Source: Spirochaetota bacterium
GTDB taxonomy: Bacteria > Spirochaetota > Spirochaetia > B11-G9
DNA: 11,679 nt
Assembly (NCBI GenBank): GCA_003641695.1
Contig: QNBL01000048.1
Location: 1-11,679, forward strand
Direction: 5' to 3'
Below are positions 1 to 6,709 of this stretch, one piece after another. A model generated the notes under the pieces. It was not told the origin of the DNA, did not search any database, and saw only the letters and a list, made by a program, of their open reading frames with translations. Each line of letters starts with the position of its first letter. Position 1 is the first letter of the stretch. The translations under genes and the position numbers were made by a program.

Positions 1-120
1 CATTCACAGATCTCCGAGGAGGATCAAGCAAAGGGTGGGTTTTCTCACGATATGGTCAGGCTCTCAGTGGGATTCGAAGATGCTGCTGATATTATTGACG
101 ATATGGAACAGGCACTGTAG
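1..120 (+). CDS. metY: O-acetylhomoserine sulfhydrylase (MetY), C-terminal end only
   Basis: This is the last 39 codons of a gene that starts before the window, ending at a TAG stop. The tail reads HSQISEEDQAKGGFSHDM and then RLSVGFEDAADIIDDMEQAL. That is the usual C-terminus of the Cys/Met-metabolism PLP-dependent family, where the RLSVG(I/F)ED block precedes the last helix. The catalytic lysine and PLP site lie outside the window, so the exact enzyme cannot be read directly. I call it MetY (O-acetylhomoserine plus sulfide to homocysteine plus acetate) because metA follows immediately and appears acetyl-type. Cystathionine gamma-synthase or gamma-lyase remain possible, since they share this C-terminus. 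Confidence 0.8.
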   Translation, partial: HSQISEEDQAKGGFSHDMVRLSVGFEDAADIIDDMEQAL

Positions 121-1020
121 ATGGCGATAATTCTTCCGGAAGACTACCATGCAAGAACGGCTTTAGAAAACCGCAGAATTCACTGCATGACATCATTCCA
201 GGCTCGAAAACAGAACATTCGCCCTTTGAGGATCGGCATCCTGAATATAATGCCGGTGGCTAATACTTATGAATACAATATTCTCTTCCCTATTGGAAGG
301 TCCGTTCTGCAGATCGAACCGGTATGGATCAGACTCAAGACACATCCTTATAAAAGTACCAGTAAAACTCATCTTGATGAACTTTACATCTCCTTTGAAA
401 AAGCCATTAAAGAAAGGGGATTCGATGGTTTGATTATAACAGGCGCACCGGTAGAGGAAAAAGAGTTTTCTGAAATATGGTTCTGGGATGAATTGCGCGA
501 AATTCTGAATTATGCCCGAAGCAATATTGCCTCGACCCTGGGAATATGCTGGGGGGGCCTCGCCCTTGCATATTTCAACGGGATTGAAAAGATTCTGTAT
601 GATCAAAAACTCTTCGGCGTGTATCCTTTGAGGAATATAAACAGGGATCACCCGGTTACCGGAGAACTGGATGATATATTTATGTCTCCGCAGTCCCGGT
701 TTGCAGGAATCCCCGATGATGTGCTCGAGGAAAAAGCAGCTGCCGGTGAATTAACTCTTCTTGCACATTCAAAAGATATTGGATACGTTATATTTGAAAC
801 AGCGGATAAACGGTTCATGATTCATCTTGGACATCCGGAGTATGAAACAGAACGTCTGGGAAATGAATACAAAAGGGATAGATCCAAAGGACTTTCCAAC
901 GTAAAAAAACCTCTGAACCTCGATGTTGAACATCCAGTCAATACCTGGAGGAGTCATAGTCTTGAATTCTTTACTCAGTGGATAAAGGATGTGTATCTGA
1001 GAACTCCGTATGAAATCTAA
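121..1020 (+). CDS. metA: Homoserine O-acyltransferase, MetA family, probably acetyl-CoA specific
   Basis: The 299-residue product matches the usual length of MetA, the cytoplasmic enzyme that acylates the homoserine hydroxyl to activate it for homocysteine synthesis. RPLRIGILNIMP (34-45) is the family N-terminal signature. The nucleophile is Cys143 in GICWGG, and His238 and Glu240 in GHPEYE complete the active site. After ITGAP comes Val111-Glu112. In this family a Glu at the position equivalent to Glu112 goes with acetyl-CoA use and Gly with succinyl-CoA, so acetyl is inferred; the alignment is offset by about one residue. The ATG directly follows the TAG of metY in the same frame. There is no strong Shine-Dalgarno, so translational coupling to metY is likely. 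The sequence around the nucleophile is somewhat unlike E. coli MetA, so it may belong to a divergent subgroup. Confidence 0.9.
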   Translation: MAIILPEDYHARTALENRRIHCMTSFQARKQNIRPLRIGILNIMPVANTYEYNILFPIGRSVLQIEPVWIRLKTHPYKSTSKTHLDELYISFEKAIKERGFDGLIITGAPVEEKEFSEIWFWDELREILNYARSNIASTLGICWGGLALAYFNGIEKILYDQKLFGVYPLRNINRDHPVTGELDDIFMSPQSRFAGIPDDVLEEKAAAGELTLLAHSKDIGYVIFETADKRFMIHLGHPEYETERLGNEYKRDRSKGLSNVKKPLNLDVEHPVNTWRSHSLEFFTQWIKDVYLRTPYEI

Positions 1021-1047
1021 ACGCCGGTGTTTTCTCCATCAAAGGTT

Positions 1048-1369
1048 TTATCCTTGAGAAACAAAAACAACCCCGCTGACTATGAGTAGGACGCCGATAA
1101 TTTTAAAAACACTTACGGTTCTCCAAGTACCACATATGATACAAAGACAATAATCACAAAGTTAATACTCATTGAAGGCATGGCAATACCTGGAGCCAGC
1201 TTAAAAAACTTGCAGCATAACAGACAGCCCCCGCAACCAACAGGGGGCTTGTCAGCACATTCTTTACACTGAGACTACCTGAATCGGGCGTCCCCAGTTT
1301 CATCATAATCTGACCACTCACGGTTAATAGAGCAGTTATGAGCAGGAACACCGCACCTTTCAATGTCAT
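1048..1369 (-). pseudogene. SMR/EamA-like small membrane transporter, broken by two frameshifts
   Basis: The ATG at 1369 overlaps the stop of the upstream flavodoxin/ferredoxin gene (ATGA). It opens a reading frame resembling small four-helix transporters of the SMR/ArnE-EamA type: helix 1 carries LTVSGQIMMKLG and helix 2 ends SFLSWLQVLP. That frame stops at TGA (1171-1169) after 66 residues. The next frame continues with MPSMSINFVIIVFVSYVVLG (helix 3 and the family LGEP motif) to a TAA at 1115-1113. A third frame then gives VSVFKIIGVLLIVSGVVFVS (helix 4), ending at TAA 1050-1048. Each junction is explained by loss of one base: 322 nt plus 2 makes exactly 108 codons, the normal length for the family. 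All four helices are thus recognisable but cannot be made as one chain. About four residues of the usual helix 2-3 connection also seem absent. A sequencing error would need two independent hits, neither in a long homopolymer. Confidence 0.75.
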
Positions 1370-2163
1370 TTTTCCTTCATTAGATCAGATGCCTTGAGTG
1401 CAGCATACTGTACATTTTTTTTATTTCCGTATTGAATTGCATTGACAGGACAAAACGAAAAACACCGCATACAGTAGATACAACCATTTCCCCATTCCAT
1501 CTTATTAAGATCGGAATTCAAGGTCCAGTTATTAACCGGGCACAATCTCTCACAGAGTCTGCATCTGGTACATTTTTCATGATCCACCTTGAGCGGTATT
1601 ATCTTCCGAAACAATTTCCAGATAAGTATTTTTTTGCTGAATATACTCATAAAGTCGGAATAAAAGGGAATATCCCTCCAAACGGAATGCCCGTCCATTA
1701 TTTTGGAGGCAAAGGAATCTGCTTTAGAGAGTCCCTTTTCTATTTTCTTTGAATTTGCAAAAGAAGCATCCCTTTTTACAAGAATGTTGTGAGGCATTTT
1801 TATCTCTCCGGCACCAAGGAGCATATATCCCTTCCTTTTCAGGATTTTCCCTGCCGGGCCGATAATTCCGCCGGAATACGTCATAAGAGTATCTACCATA
1901 AAAACCGGGGTTCCTGAACATTCGGGTAGGGAATCTATAAAATCCCACACAAGGGGAGAGGTCCCCTGCAGAGCAACAGGAAATCCGAGTCCAATGATTT
2001 TTCCACAGTCAACAGAAGAGGGATCTTCCTTTTCAATTTTTTTCAGAGTAACCGTAACTCCTTTCTCTTCAAACCTATCCCTCATTCTACTGACTACGGT
2101 CAGGGTGTTCCCTGTTCCTGAAAACCAGTAAAAATCTATTTCTCTGGATAGATTAAACCTCAA
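1366..2163 (-). CDS. EFR1-type ferredoxin: flavodoxin-like domain fused to two [4Fe-4S] clusters
   Basis: The 265-residue soluble protein starts with a flavodoxin-like fold whose FMN phosphate loop is FSGTGNT (14-20), directly after the first beta strand, so little could precede it. Residues 56-125 (IIGLGFPVALQGTSP and the strand ending FMVDTL) complete the flavin region. The C-terminal third is a bacterial 2x[4Fe-4S] ferredoxin domain with Cys198, 201, 204, 208 and Cys228, 231, 234, 238, both in CxxCxxCxxxCP spacing. This is the architecture of the EFR1 family of low-potential electron carriers in anaerobes; the partner is unknown. The start is TTG with GAAGGGG five bases upstream. The gene lies 2 bp after the permease remnant and overlaps the broken transporter gene by ATGA. 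It is the only apparently intact gene in this block. Confidence 0.85.
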   Translation of the reverse strand: MRFNLSREIDFYWFSGTGNTLTVVSRMRDRFEEKGVTVTLKKIEKEDPSSVDCGKIIGLGFPVALQGTSPLVWDFIDSLPECSGTPVFMVDTLMTYSGGIIGPAGKILKRKGYMLLGAGEIKMPHNILVKRDASFANSKKIEKGLSKADSFASKIMDGHSVWRDIPFYSDFMSIFSKKILIWKLFRKIIPLKVDHEKCTRCRLCERLCPVNNWTLNSDLNKMEWGNGCIYCMRCFSFCPVNAIQYGNKKNVQYAALKASDLMKEK

Positions 2164-2165
2164 GT

Positions 2166-2801
2166 TTACCCCTTCAATGCTCCCGATGAGAGCCCCTTTA
2201 TAAACTGTTTTGAAAAAACAAGATATACAATAATTACCGGAATGGATGCCATGGAAAGTACTGCAAAAACCAGCCCGTAGTTTGTTGAATACTGACCGAA
2301 CAGTAAAGCTGTTGCAAGGGGTACTGTCCGTACTGCATCATCCTTAAGCAGAACGAGAGGGAACCAGAAATCGTTCCATACTGGTATAAAATTCACAATG
2401 GCAACCGCAGCCAGAGCCGGTTTCAGGAGAGGAATTATTACAATTCTGAATATTCCAGGTTCACTGCACCCGTCAATTCTCGCAGCATTGCTTAACTCTT
2501 CCGGAATCATCTTAATAAAATCGGTAAGTATAAAGACCCCAAAGGGGATCCCCACAGCTGTACTTAAAATAATTACAGAAAGCAGATTGTTGTTTATATG
2601 CATCCCGATCATCATACGCATAATACTTATGGTACCCAGCCTTATGGGAATTATCAATCCCGCGACAAATCCGGCTTGGGCCATATAAAGGAAATTGATG
2701 GATTCACCATTAGCAAAAACAGGCAGGAGAAAGAACAAAATGCAAAGACTTGTATTTTTCACGTTCCTAAGAGGATAAGACGGAGAAAGGACTACTGTCA
2801 A
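2166..2801 (-). CDS. Sugar ABC transporter permease (MalG-like), N-terminally truncated remnant
   Basis: The C-terminal two thirds is a clear CUT1-type carbohydrate ABC permease. The cytoplasmic EAA loop is NAARIDG (105-111) followed by IIPLLKP (122-128), then the helix with VNFIPVWNDFWFPLVL, and the family ending FIKGLSSGALKG. At 211 residues it is some 60-80 short of the usual 270-300. The deficit is at the N-terminus, where helix 1, the periplasmic loop and most of helix 2 are missing or unrecognisable. The only start that gives this length is a TTG five bases after the T-run of the preceding terminator, with no visible promoter or good ribosome binding site. No substrate-binding protein, partner permease or ATPase is nearby. 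I infer a non-functional remnant of a deleted sugar transporter operon, although the remaining frame is open. Confidence 0.75.
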   Translation of the reverse strand: MTVVLSPSYPLRNVKNTSLCILFFLLPVFANGESINFLYMAQAGFVAGLIIPIRLGTISIMRMMIGMHINNNLLSVIILSTAVGIPFGVFILTDFIKMIPEELSNAARIDGCSEPGIFRIVIIPLLKPALAAVAIVNFIPVWNDFWFPLVLLKDDAVRTVPLATALLFGQYSTNYGLVFAVLSMASIPVIIVYLVFSKQFIKGLSSGALKG

Positions 2802-2806
2802 GAAAT

Positions 2807-2838
2807 AAAAAAGCCCCCTTTTTTTTAAACAGGGGGCT
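2807..2838 (-). terminator. Rho-independent terminator of the etfB-etfA-acd operon
   Basis: Read on the minus strand, AGCCCCCT and AGGGGGCT form a perfect 8-bp stem (arms at plus positions 2831-2838 and 2812-2819) around a 12-nt A-rich loop. It is followed by five T, an A and three more T. It begins 23 bases past the TAA of the acyl-CoA dehydrogenase. There is no T-run on the opposite side, so it works in one direction only. Confidence 0.9.
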
Positions 2839-2861
2839 GTATAGTGCTTACCAGGTGAAAA

Positions 2862-4571
2862 CTATCCGATGATATCCTTGTAATTATCAATAAGGATACC
2901 CTTCTCATCAAGAATAAAACTCATGTTGGCTCTTATTCTTGCATCCATTTTCTCCATAAAAACTTCCGCTACCTTTTTCTTTCTCCCGGAATATTTGGCA
3001 TCTCTCAAGAGAAGATATCCCTGAATTACGTCAGTTGCCATCTCGACTAAACGTCTTGAATGATACGTAGCAAAGTCTTTTTTATCCACCTCTTTAACCC
3101 CGACCAGGGTCTTCTCAAAATTAAATTTTGCCTTCCTGAGTGTTTCGTGGAGTTCCGGAACATGGGAATAATCTTCCTGCTCATACTCATCAATAATCGA
3201 TGCTGCGGTTCCGGAAGTTACCCCTCCGATAGCAGCTACAATCTGAAGCTGTGTGGTTCCTTCATATATATTGGTAATACGTGCATCCCGGTACAATCTT
3301 TCAACAATAAAGTCATGCATGTACCCGGTACCGCCATGGATTTGAATTGCATCATAGGCAGCCTTGTTAGCCATTTCAGTGTTGTATGCTTTAACCATGG
3401 GTGTAAAAAGATTTGCAAGACGGGAGTACTTCTTGAGATCAGCCTTGAACTCTGCAGCCCGCTCGGGGTACTTTTCTTTCATCTCTTCAAGCCCCTCTTT
3501 CAAGTCAACAAACCGGGCTGTTTCATATAAAAGAGCTCTTCCTGCTTCTATTGCCACCTTCATTTCGGTTAGCATCTCGTATATGGGCGGGAACTCCTCT
3601 ATTGGATGATTAAATTGTATTCTCTCCTGAGCATATTTACGCGCTTCTCTATAAGCAGCTTCGGCAATACCTGCAGCTTGAGCTGCAATACCGAGACGGG
3701 CACTGTTCATGAGCCACATGGTATACTTTGATAGCCCCCGCTTTCTTTCCCCGACCAGCGTGGCGGGAGCATTGTTGAACTGAAGTTCACAGGTTGGAGA
3801 CCCATGGATACCCAGCTTGTGCTCCAGACGGCGGATTTTCATATGTTCATCCCGTTTATACAGAAAGAAAGAAAGTCCTCTGGCACCGGACAGATCCTCT
3901 TCGCTTCTGGCCAGAACAAGACCCACATCACCGTTGCCGTTTGTGATAAATCTTTTTACACCATTCAAGTACCAGTTTCCGTTCGCATCCTGATGAGCCT
4001 TGAGATTTACTGCCTGCAGATCACTTCCCGCATCCGGTTCTGTCAGTATCATGGCAGAGCCGTACTCTCCAGTTGCAAGCTTGGGCAGGATCTCCGCCTT
4101 TTGTGATTCAGAACCGAATTTATTTAAAGTCTCGCCAATATCCTGCTGAAGACCGAAGTTAAGAAACGAGGCATCTGCTCTGGAAACAATCTCTGCAGCA
4201 ATCGTAAGTATAATGGAGGGGAAATTCAAACCTCCGAACTTGCGGGGAATTGAAAATCCCATTAAATCCGCCTTTGCAAAAAGATCAAGAACCTCCCTGG
4301 TCCCCTTTGCATACCTGACCTCACCGTTTTCCAGGGCGACCCCCTCTTCATCTATCTCAACAGCCCGGGGAGCAAGATACTCACCGCAGAGCTCTCCGAT
4401 AATGCTTAAAACTTTGTTATAGGAATCTTTGGTATCATCAATAGATACCGGAGCAAAGGGGTATTCTGCCGCCTCTTTAAAATCATCCTCACGTAAACTG
4501 ATTATTCTATCAAGATCCATATGCTCCAGCTGGAACAGTATATCTTCGTTATCAAGAAAGAAATTTTCCAT
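2862..4571 (-). CDS. Acyl-CoA dehydrogenase, long 569-residue type
   Basis: This flavoenzyme oxidises an acyl-CoA to the 2,3-enoyl-CoA (or runs in reverse in a reducing pathway) and exchanges electrons with the ETF encoded just upstream. The middle beta domain carries the family signature MILTEPDAGSDL (174-185). The C-terminal helical domain carries IHGGTGYMHD (411-420) and RDARITNIYEGTTQLQ, where Glu437 is at the position of the catalytic base in short/medium-chain enzymes. The protein is longer than the common 380-400 residues, with roughly 40 extra at the N-terminus and a C-terminal helical extension from about 455 to 569. The ATG has AAGGAG eight bases upstream, and that site overlaps the etfA stop. 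Chain length or substrate cannot be told from the sequence. Confidence 0.93.
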   Translation of the reverse strand: MENFFLDNEDILFQLEHMDLDRIISLREDDFKEAAEYPFAPVSIDDTKDSYNKVLSIIGELCGEYLAPRAVEIDEEGVALENGEVRYAKGTREVLDLFAKADLMGFSIPRKFGGLNFPSIILTIAAEIVSRADASFLNFGLQQDIGETLNKFGSESQKAEILPKLATGEYGSAMILTEPDAGSDLQAVNLKAHQDANGNWYLNGVKRFITNGNGDVGLVLARSEEDLSGARGLSFFLYKRDEHMKIRRLEHKLGIHGSPTCELQFNNAPATLVGERKRGLSKYTMWLMNSARLGIAAQAAGIAEAAYREARKYAQERIQFNHPIEEFPPIYEMLTEMKVAIEAGRALLYETARFVDLKEGLEEMKEKYPERAAEFKADLKKYSRLANLFTPMVKAYNTEMANKAAYDAIQIHGGTGYMHDFIVERLYRDARITNIYEGTTQLQIVAAIGGVTSGTAASIIDEYEQEDYSHVPELHETLRKAKFNFEKTLVGVKEVDKKDFATYHSRRLVEMATDVIQGYLLLRDAKYSGRKKKVAEVFMEKMDARIRANMSFILDEKGILIDNYKDIIG

Positions 4572-4583
4572 ACTTGGGTCTCC

Positions 4584-5597
4584 TTATTGCTTTGCCTTGA
4601 AAGCTTTGATGAATTTGGGAATAACATCGTTTAGATCGCCGACAATTCCATAATGGGCTATCTGAAAGATAGGAGCCTCAGCATCCGTATTGATTGCAAT
4701 TATTCTGGCTGATTCACTCATTCCTGCTCTGTGCTGAATTGCACCTGAAATTCCGCATGCTATATACAGCTTTGGTCTGACTGTCGTTCCTGTCTGGCCT
4801 ACCTGGTGATCCTTTGATATAAATCCGGCATCAACTGCAGCTCTGGAAGCTCCCACTTCCGCTCCCAGGGTATGCGCCAGATCATAGATAAGCTTAAAGT
4901 TCTCTTTGGACCCGACACCTATTCCTCCGGCAACTATTACCTGAGCACCTTTAAGATCCACCAGCTTTTCTTCTCTCAGTCTTTTTAGTATTTCTGAGGG
5001 GAAATCACTATCAGAGAAGGTAAATGGTACAGGGGTTACTTTCCCTTTTAACCCGGGATTCGGAGTGCCTACCTTCATAACCCCTTCCCTTACCGTTGCC
5101 ATCTGGGGTTTCTTTTCGGGAGCTACAATTGTCGCTATTATATTCCCACCAAAGGCAGGACGGATCTGATACAGGATATCCTTGTATTCACTGTCCTTGA
5201 ACTTGTAGTCACCTATCTGAAGATCAGTACAGTCCGCAGTCAGCCCTACCTTTAAATTGGATGCGATTCTCGGTCCCAGATCACGCCCTGTCGTTGTGGC
5301 ACCGTAAAGAACAATCTGGGGAGACTGTTTTTTTATAATATCAACCATTATCTTTGTATACGGAACAGGGGTGTAGTGGGCAAGCCTTTTATCTTCCACA
5401 AGGAAAATCTCGTCCACCCCATAGGGGTACAGATCTTCACACTTTTTTGCTACTCCATCCCCAATCAGAACACCGGCAACCTTTACTTTAAGCTTATCAG
5501 CTAGATCTCTGGCCTTACTGATAAGTTCAACACTTACCTCTGATACAATTCCGTCATCCTGCTGGATAAATACCATTACACTGTTTTTAGAACTCAA
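4584..5597 (-). CDS. etfA: Electron transfer flavoprotein, alpha subunit
   Basis: EtfA pairs with EtfB to carry electrons to or from the acyl-CoA dehydrogenase. The 337-residue protein has the N-terminal ETF domain, with ATTTGRDLGPRIASNLKVGL at 100-119. It also has the C-terminal FAD domain: GASRAAVDAG (249-258), GQTGTTVRP (267-275), and the signature starting LYIACGISGAIQH (277-289) and ending at Asn303, which fits the ETF-alpha pattern residue by residue. There is no extra N-terminal ferredoxin domain, unlike some anaerobe EtfA proteins. The start is TTG, preceded by AAAGGAG with seven bases between; an in-frame ATG seven codons later has no comparable site, so TTG is preferred. It lies 12 bp from each of etfB and the dehydrogenase. 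Confidence 0.96.
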   Translation of the reverse strand: MSSKNSVMVFIQQDDGIVSEVSVELISKARDLADKLKVKVAGVLIGDGVAKKCEDLYPYGVDEIFLVEDKRLAHYTPVPYTKIMVDIIKKQSPQIVLYGATTTGRDLGPRIASNLKVGLTADCTDLQIGDYKFKDSEYKDILYQIRPAFGGNIIATIVAPEKKPQMATVREGVMKVGTPNPGLKGKVTPVPFTFSDSDFPSEILKRLREEKLVDLKGAQVIVAGGIGVGSKENFKLIYDLAHTLGAEVGASRAAVDAGFISKDHQVGQTGTTVRPKLYIACGISGAIQHRAGMSESARIIAINTDAEAPIFQIAHYGIVGDLNDVIPKFIKAFKAKQ

Positions 5598-5609
5598 CGT
5601 ATTACTCCT

Positions 5610-6491
5610 TTAACCCAGAGTATGGTCCGCTATCAGTTCATGGACCATCTGTGCGATTGCATCGCCTGTATTTTCAATCATCTTTATATCTTCCGATTTC
5701 AGGATAACTGACTCAATCTTCTTTACCTTTGTTGGGGAACCTGAAAGACCGCAGCTCTCAACATCCGCATTTATTGTAGCTATATCCCATAGGCTGATTA
5801 CATCCTGATTCCGTTTTACCTGAGCGGAGTTCATGTACGATTCATCGTAGGTTCCTCCATTTCCCTCAACCGAGGCATTCTTATAGGTCATCATCCGGAT
5901 CACCGATGGAGGCCTGGGAATATATTCTTCATCGTTAATGGTAACAAGCACGGGAAATCCGGACTTTACAATCTCGAATCCGCCTTCAATGGAACGCCGT
6001 GCTACTACTTCTTTCTTTTTTGGATCAATAGATTCAATCATGGAAACATTGGTTATCTGGTTTATTCCCAGCTTCTCCGCTGTCTGCGGACCTACCTGTG
6101 CAGTATCACCGTCAATAGCCTGACGGCCGCAGAAAACCAAATCATAGGCGCCTATTTTCTCAATGGCACACTTAAGAGCGTATGATGTTGCCAGGGTGTC
6201 AGCTCCTGCAAACTTTCTGTCGGATATCAATGCTGTAAAATCAGCTCCTCTGTAGAGAGAATCCTTCAAAACCTGTACAGCTGAAGGCGGCCCCATGGTG
6301 AGAACATTTACCTTCGTTCCCGGAATAGTTTCCTTTACTTCCAATGCCGCCTCGAGAGCATGAAGGTCATCAGGATTGAAAATAGCCGGAAGCGCTGCAC
6401 GGTTTACCGTACCGTCTTCCTTCATTGCTTCACCGGTAATATTCTGGGTATCGGGAACCTGTTTTACAAGGACAATTAGGTTCAGTCCCAT
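5610..6491 (-). CDS. etfB: Electron transfer flavoprotein, beta subunit
   Basis: EtfB is the first gene of the operon and forms the ETF dimer with EtfA. The 293-residue product starts VLVKQVPDT, typical of ETF beta. It carries the nucleotide-binding signature CGRQAIDGDTAQVGPQ at 121-136. That DGDTAQVGP form is the one found in anaerobes, including confirmed electron-bifurcating ETFs, whereas mitochondrial-type ETF has a DDDCNQTGQ form. Bifurcation is therefore possible but not proven. The last 80 residues (about 210-293) are longer than in short beta subunits and include the arm that wraps around the alpha subunit. The ATG has a strong AGGAGG site six bases upstream. Confidence 0.96.
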   Translation of the reverse strand: MGLNLIVLVKQVPDTQNITGEAMKEDGTVNRAALPAIFNPDDLHALEAALEVKETIPGTKVNVLTMGPPSAVQVLKDSLYRGADFTALISDRKFAGADTLATSYALKCAIEKIGAYDLVFCGRQAIDGDTAQVGPQTAEKLGINQITNVSMIESIDPKKKEVVARRSIEGGFEIVKSGFPVLVTINDEEYIPRPPSVIRMMTYKNASVEGNGGTYDESYMNSAQVKRNQDVISLWDIATINADVESCGLSGSPTKVKKIESVILKSEDIKMIENTGDAIAQMVHELIADHTLG

Positions 6492-6537
6492 TTCTTCCTC
6501 CTATAATATTTTCTTAGTAATTGCCGGGGTTTATTTC

Positions 6538-6556
6538 GGGTTCGGACCGATAACCC
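6538..6556. promoter_or_regulatory. Inverted repeat in the etfB leader, possible operator
   Basis: The sequence GGGTTCGGACCGATAACCC has outer arms GGGTT/AACCC and an inner palindrome TCGG-A-CCGA that is not centred on exactly the same axis. It lies about 12-30 bases downstream of the predicted etfB transcription start and well before the ribosome binding site. It could be a repressor site for the operon or an mRNA hairpin. No regulator gene of obvious fit is adjacent. Confidence 0.3.
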
Positions 6557-6574
6557 GCCAATGTTGATAAACCT

Positions 6575-6604
6575 ATCATACTCTCGGTTCTCTGGCAAAT
6601 ACAA
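6575..6604 (-). promoter_or_regulatory. Predicted promoter of etfB-etfA-acd
   Basis: On the minus strand a TTGTAT -35 (plus positions 6599-6604) and a TATGAT -10 (6575-6580) are 18 bases apart. The -10 matches the sigma-70 consensus at five of six bases and the -35 is weaker. Transcription would start near 6568, giving a leader of about 75 bases. Confidence 0.5.
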
Positions 6605-6647
6605 GATACTCGTTTCATCCTTTTTTTTATTTTTTTTGAACTTCATA

Positions 6648-6676
6648 TTGAAGATTCCTGCTAAAAGTTTTATCTT
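6648..6676 (+). promoter_or_regulatory. Predicted promoter of the HD-GYP gene
   Basis: TTGAAG (6648-6653) and TATCTT (6671-6676) are 17 bases apart, each matching four of six consensus bases. The start would be about 25 bases before the ATG. An A/T-rich tract lies just upstream (6621-6638), which could act as an UP-like element. The boxes are only moderate, so this is tentative. Confidence 0.35.
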
Positions 6677-6709
6677 GATTGTAGCAGCAAAAGTAAACAG
6701 AAGGATTAA

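Noticed and set aside
193..651. A 152-codon open frame on the minus strand inside metA
   Set aside because: metA is clear on the plus strand, and the antisense product resembles nothing and has no ribosome site.
1021..1047. Possible terminator between the convergent metA and broken transporter genes
   Set aside because: No stable stem with a T-run was found in either direction.
3060..3530. Open frames on the plus strand within the acyl-CoA dehydrogenase gene
   Set aside because: They are shadows of a strongly conserved gene, with no domain content.
6621..6638. T-rich run upstream of the HD-GYP gene as a terminator
   Set aside because: No hairpin precedes it on either strand; it is better seen as A/T-rich promoter-flanking DNA.
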